This document shows, in pieces, positions 5,225-5,979 of a stretch of 5,979 bases of DNA; positions within the stretch are counted from its first letter, which is position 1; each line of letters starts with the position of its first letter. Where the stretch lies: positions 10,273 to 16,251 of the forward strand of contig PLKY01000432.1 of the NCBI GenBank assembly GCA_003140785.1, read 5' to 3'. This stretch comes from Acidobacteriaceae bacterium (GTDB lineage: Bacteria; Acidobacteriota; Terriglobia; Terriglobales; Acidobacteriaceae). The position numbers and the translations under genes were made by a program. The notes under the pieces are model-generated. The model worked only from the letters and a program-made list of their open reading frames with translations, was not told the DNA's origin and ran no database searches.

Positions 5225-5332
5225 CAAGTGAGATCGTGGATTCACACCGCGATGACAGAGTTCAGTGAAGCTGAATTCTTCTGAAAGACAGCTCGACAGA
5301 CAATGGCTCGGGACTGGCTTGGACTGGACCGA

Positions 5333-5950
5333 TCATGCAGTTTTACGCGCGCGCGGTTTTCGCCGGTTCCAGCCGCCGAGGGCGAGGGCGACGCGCATGC
5401 AGGCGTTGCGGAGGTTGTCGGCGGCGCGGCGATCCTCCATGGCGCGAGCGACGACCATGCCGCCGATACATAATGCGGCCATGGCTTGCGCGACTGCGTG
5501 ACGATCGCGTCCACGTGCGTGGATGCTGCGCTCGAGCACGCTAACCATGGCGGCAAAGACGGTCTCAAACGCGCGCTTCGCCGTTGGGCCGCTGCGGGTC
5601 ACGTCGGTGGGCAACGCAACCATGGGGCAGGAATTCTCGACATCTTCAAAATGCTGAATGGAAAGGTAGGCGCGGATCACATCGCGGCCGACGCCCTTCG
5701 ACTTGAGATCAACTTCGACACCGTCCCAGCAGCTCTGCCACTCCGGATCGGTGAAGAAGCAGCCGAGCACCTCGGCGTAGAGGTCGCTTTTGCTTTCGAA
5801 GTAGCTGTAAAAGCCGCCGCGGGTAAGGCCAGCGCCTTCCATGATCTGGTCTAGCGAGACCTTTTCAAAGCCATGACGGTTGAAGAGGCGGCGTGCGCTG
5901 GAGACGATCTTTTTCTTCACTTTGGTGCGATGACTAGCCGGATAGGGCAT
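5333..5950 (-). CDS. TetR/AcrR family transcriptional regulator, 205 aa
   Basis: This is a dimeric DNA-binding repressor type. The N-terminal HTH domain spans about 10-57: KKKIVSSARRLFNRHGFEKV, then SLDQIMEGAGLTRGGFYSYF (32-51), the turn and recognition helix, and ESKSDLYAEVL (52-62), all characteristic of the family. The C-terminal ligand/dimer domain has a Cys at 108 in NSCPMVALPTDVTRSGP (106-122), a segment like those of AcrR-type regulators with a C-P-x-x-A-L motif. The C-terminus is basic (RRKPRARK). The ATG at 5950 has a GAGGA ribosome site shortly before it and the usual short basic lead. It usually acts on its own promoter or a neighbouring gene: a palindrome GCAATATTGC lies 20 bp upstream at the window edge, and the controlled gene may lie beyond 5979. 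The HEPN-like gene downstream on the same strand is 297 bp away and probably separate. Confidence 0.95.
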   Translation of the reverse strand: MPYPASHRTKVKKKIVSSARRLFNRHGFEKVSLDQIMEGAGLTRGGFYSYFESKSDLYAEVLGCFFTDPEWQSCWDGVEVDLKSKGVGRDVIRAYLSIQHFEDVENSCPMVALPTDVTRSGPTAKRAFETVFAAMVSVLERSIHARGRDRHAVAQAMAALCIGGMVVARAMEDRRAADNLRNACMRVALALGGWNRRKPRARKTA

Positions 5951-5969
5951 GGAGGTTCCTCGCTTGTGC

Positions 5970-5979
5970 GCAATATTGC
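5970..5979. promoter_or_regulatory. 10-bp palindrome upstream of the TetR gene
   Basis: GCAATATTGC is a perfect palindrome 20 bp before the TetR ATG, overlapping a second palindrome TGCGCA (5967-5972). It could be part of the regulator's own operator, cut by the window end. The overlap of two short dyads could also be chance. Confidence 0.35.

Larger units (their letters stand above)
5036..5332. other. 297-bp low-GC gap with no confident gene
   Basis: This stretch lies between the HEPN-like gene and the TetR gene. By hand count 5041-5220 is about 47% GC, with 5101-5160 about 40%, against 67% in a sample of gpsA (4081-4140). It contains the candidate HEPN promoter, the right copy of the 9-bp direct repeat, a short dyad TTCAG-5 nt-CTGAA (5261-5275) and a tandem GGACTGG (5311-5317 and 5321-5327). 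Two minus-strand frames stay open upstream of the HEPN start, but neither has a ribosome site or a recognised product. Confidence 0.5.

Noticed and set aside
5311..5327. Tandem GGACTGG repeat as a regulatory or CRISPR-like element
   Set aside because: Only two copies of 7 bp with a 3-bp gap, downstream of the TetR stop; too little to support a function.

Overview
The window is about 6 kb of chromosomal DNA from a bacterium with fairly high GC content. The gene set and protein style (a WYL-type regulator next to DJ-1/PfpI and DinB-like genes, a plsY-gpsA pair, a short GYD-domain protein) suggest an environmental bacterium, most likely an Acidobacteriota (Terriglobia) member. That placement is inferred from general similarity and could not be tested here. 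There are no rRNA, tRNA, CRISPR or recognisable insertion-sequence features.

Left region (1-2716), a small stress-type locus. A GYD-domain protein and a YafY-type HTH/WYL regulator are transcribed leftwards. A DJ-1/PfpI-family protein and a DinB/YfiT-superfamily protein are transcribed rightwards as a likely two-gene operon. The divergent promoter region between the regulator and the pfpI-like gene is AT-rich and holds a perfect 8+8 bp inverted repeat with a 5-bp spacer, which is a good candidate operator for the regulator. The most economical reading is that the regulator controls itself and the pfpI-dinB pair. Both protein families include members that handle reactive carbonyls, electrophiles or thiol conjugates, but the actual substrate cannot be read from the sequence.

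Middle region (2717-4440), housekeeping phospholipid synthesis. plsY (acyl-phosphate:glycerol-3-phosphate acyltransferase) and gpsA (glycerol-3-phosphate dehydrogenase) overlap by 4 bp (ATGA). GpsA makes sn-glycerol-3-phosphate and PlsY acylates it, so the pair supplies and performs the first committed acylation of membrane lipid synthesis. Strong local RNA structure precedes the gpsA start, and plsY itself has no visible Shine-Dalgarno site.

Right region (4490-5979), an accessory-looking segment. A HEPN-like protein carrying an RNRLAH (R-x4-H) motif is encoded leftwards in DNA of visibly lower GC. Exact 9-bp direct repeats (TCATTGAGC) lie at both edges of this segment. Beyond it is a TetR/AcrR-family regulator, also leftward, whose upstream region contains a 10-bp palindrome at the window edge. 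The HEPN-like gene and its flanking repeats are the least ordinary part of the window.
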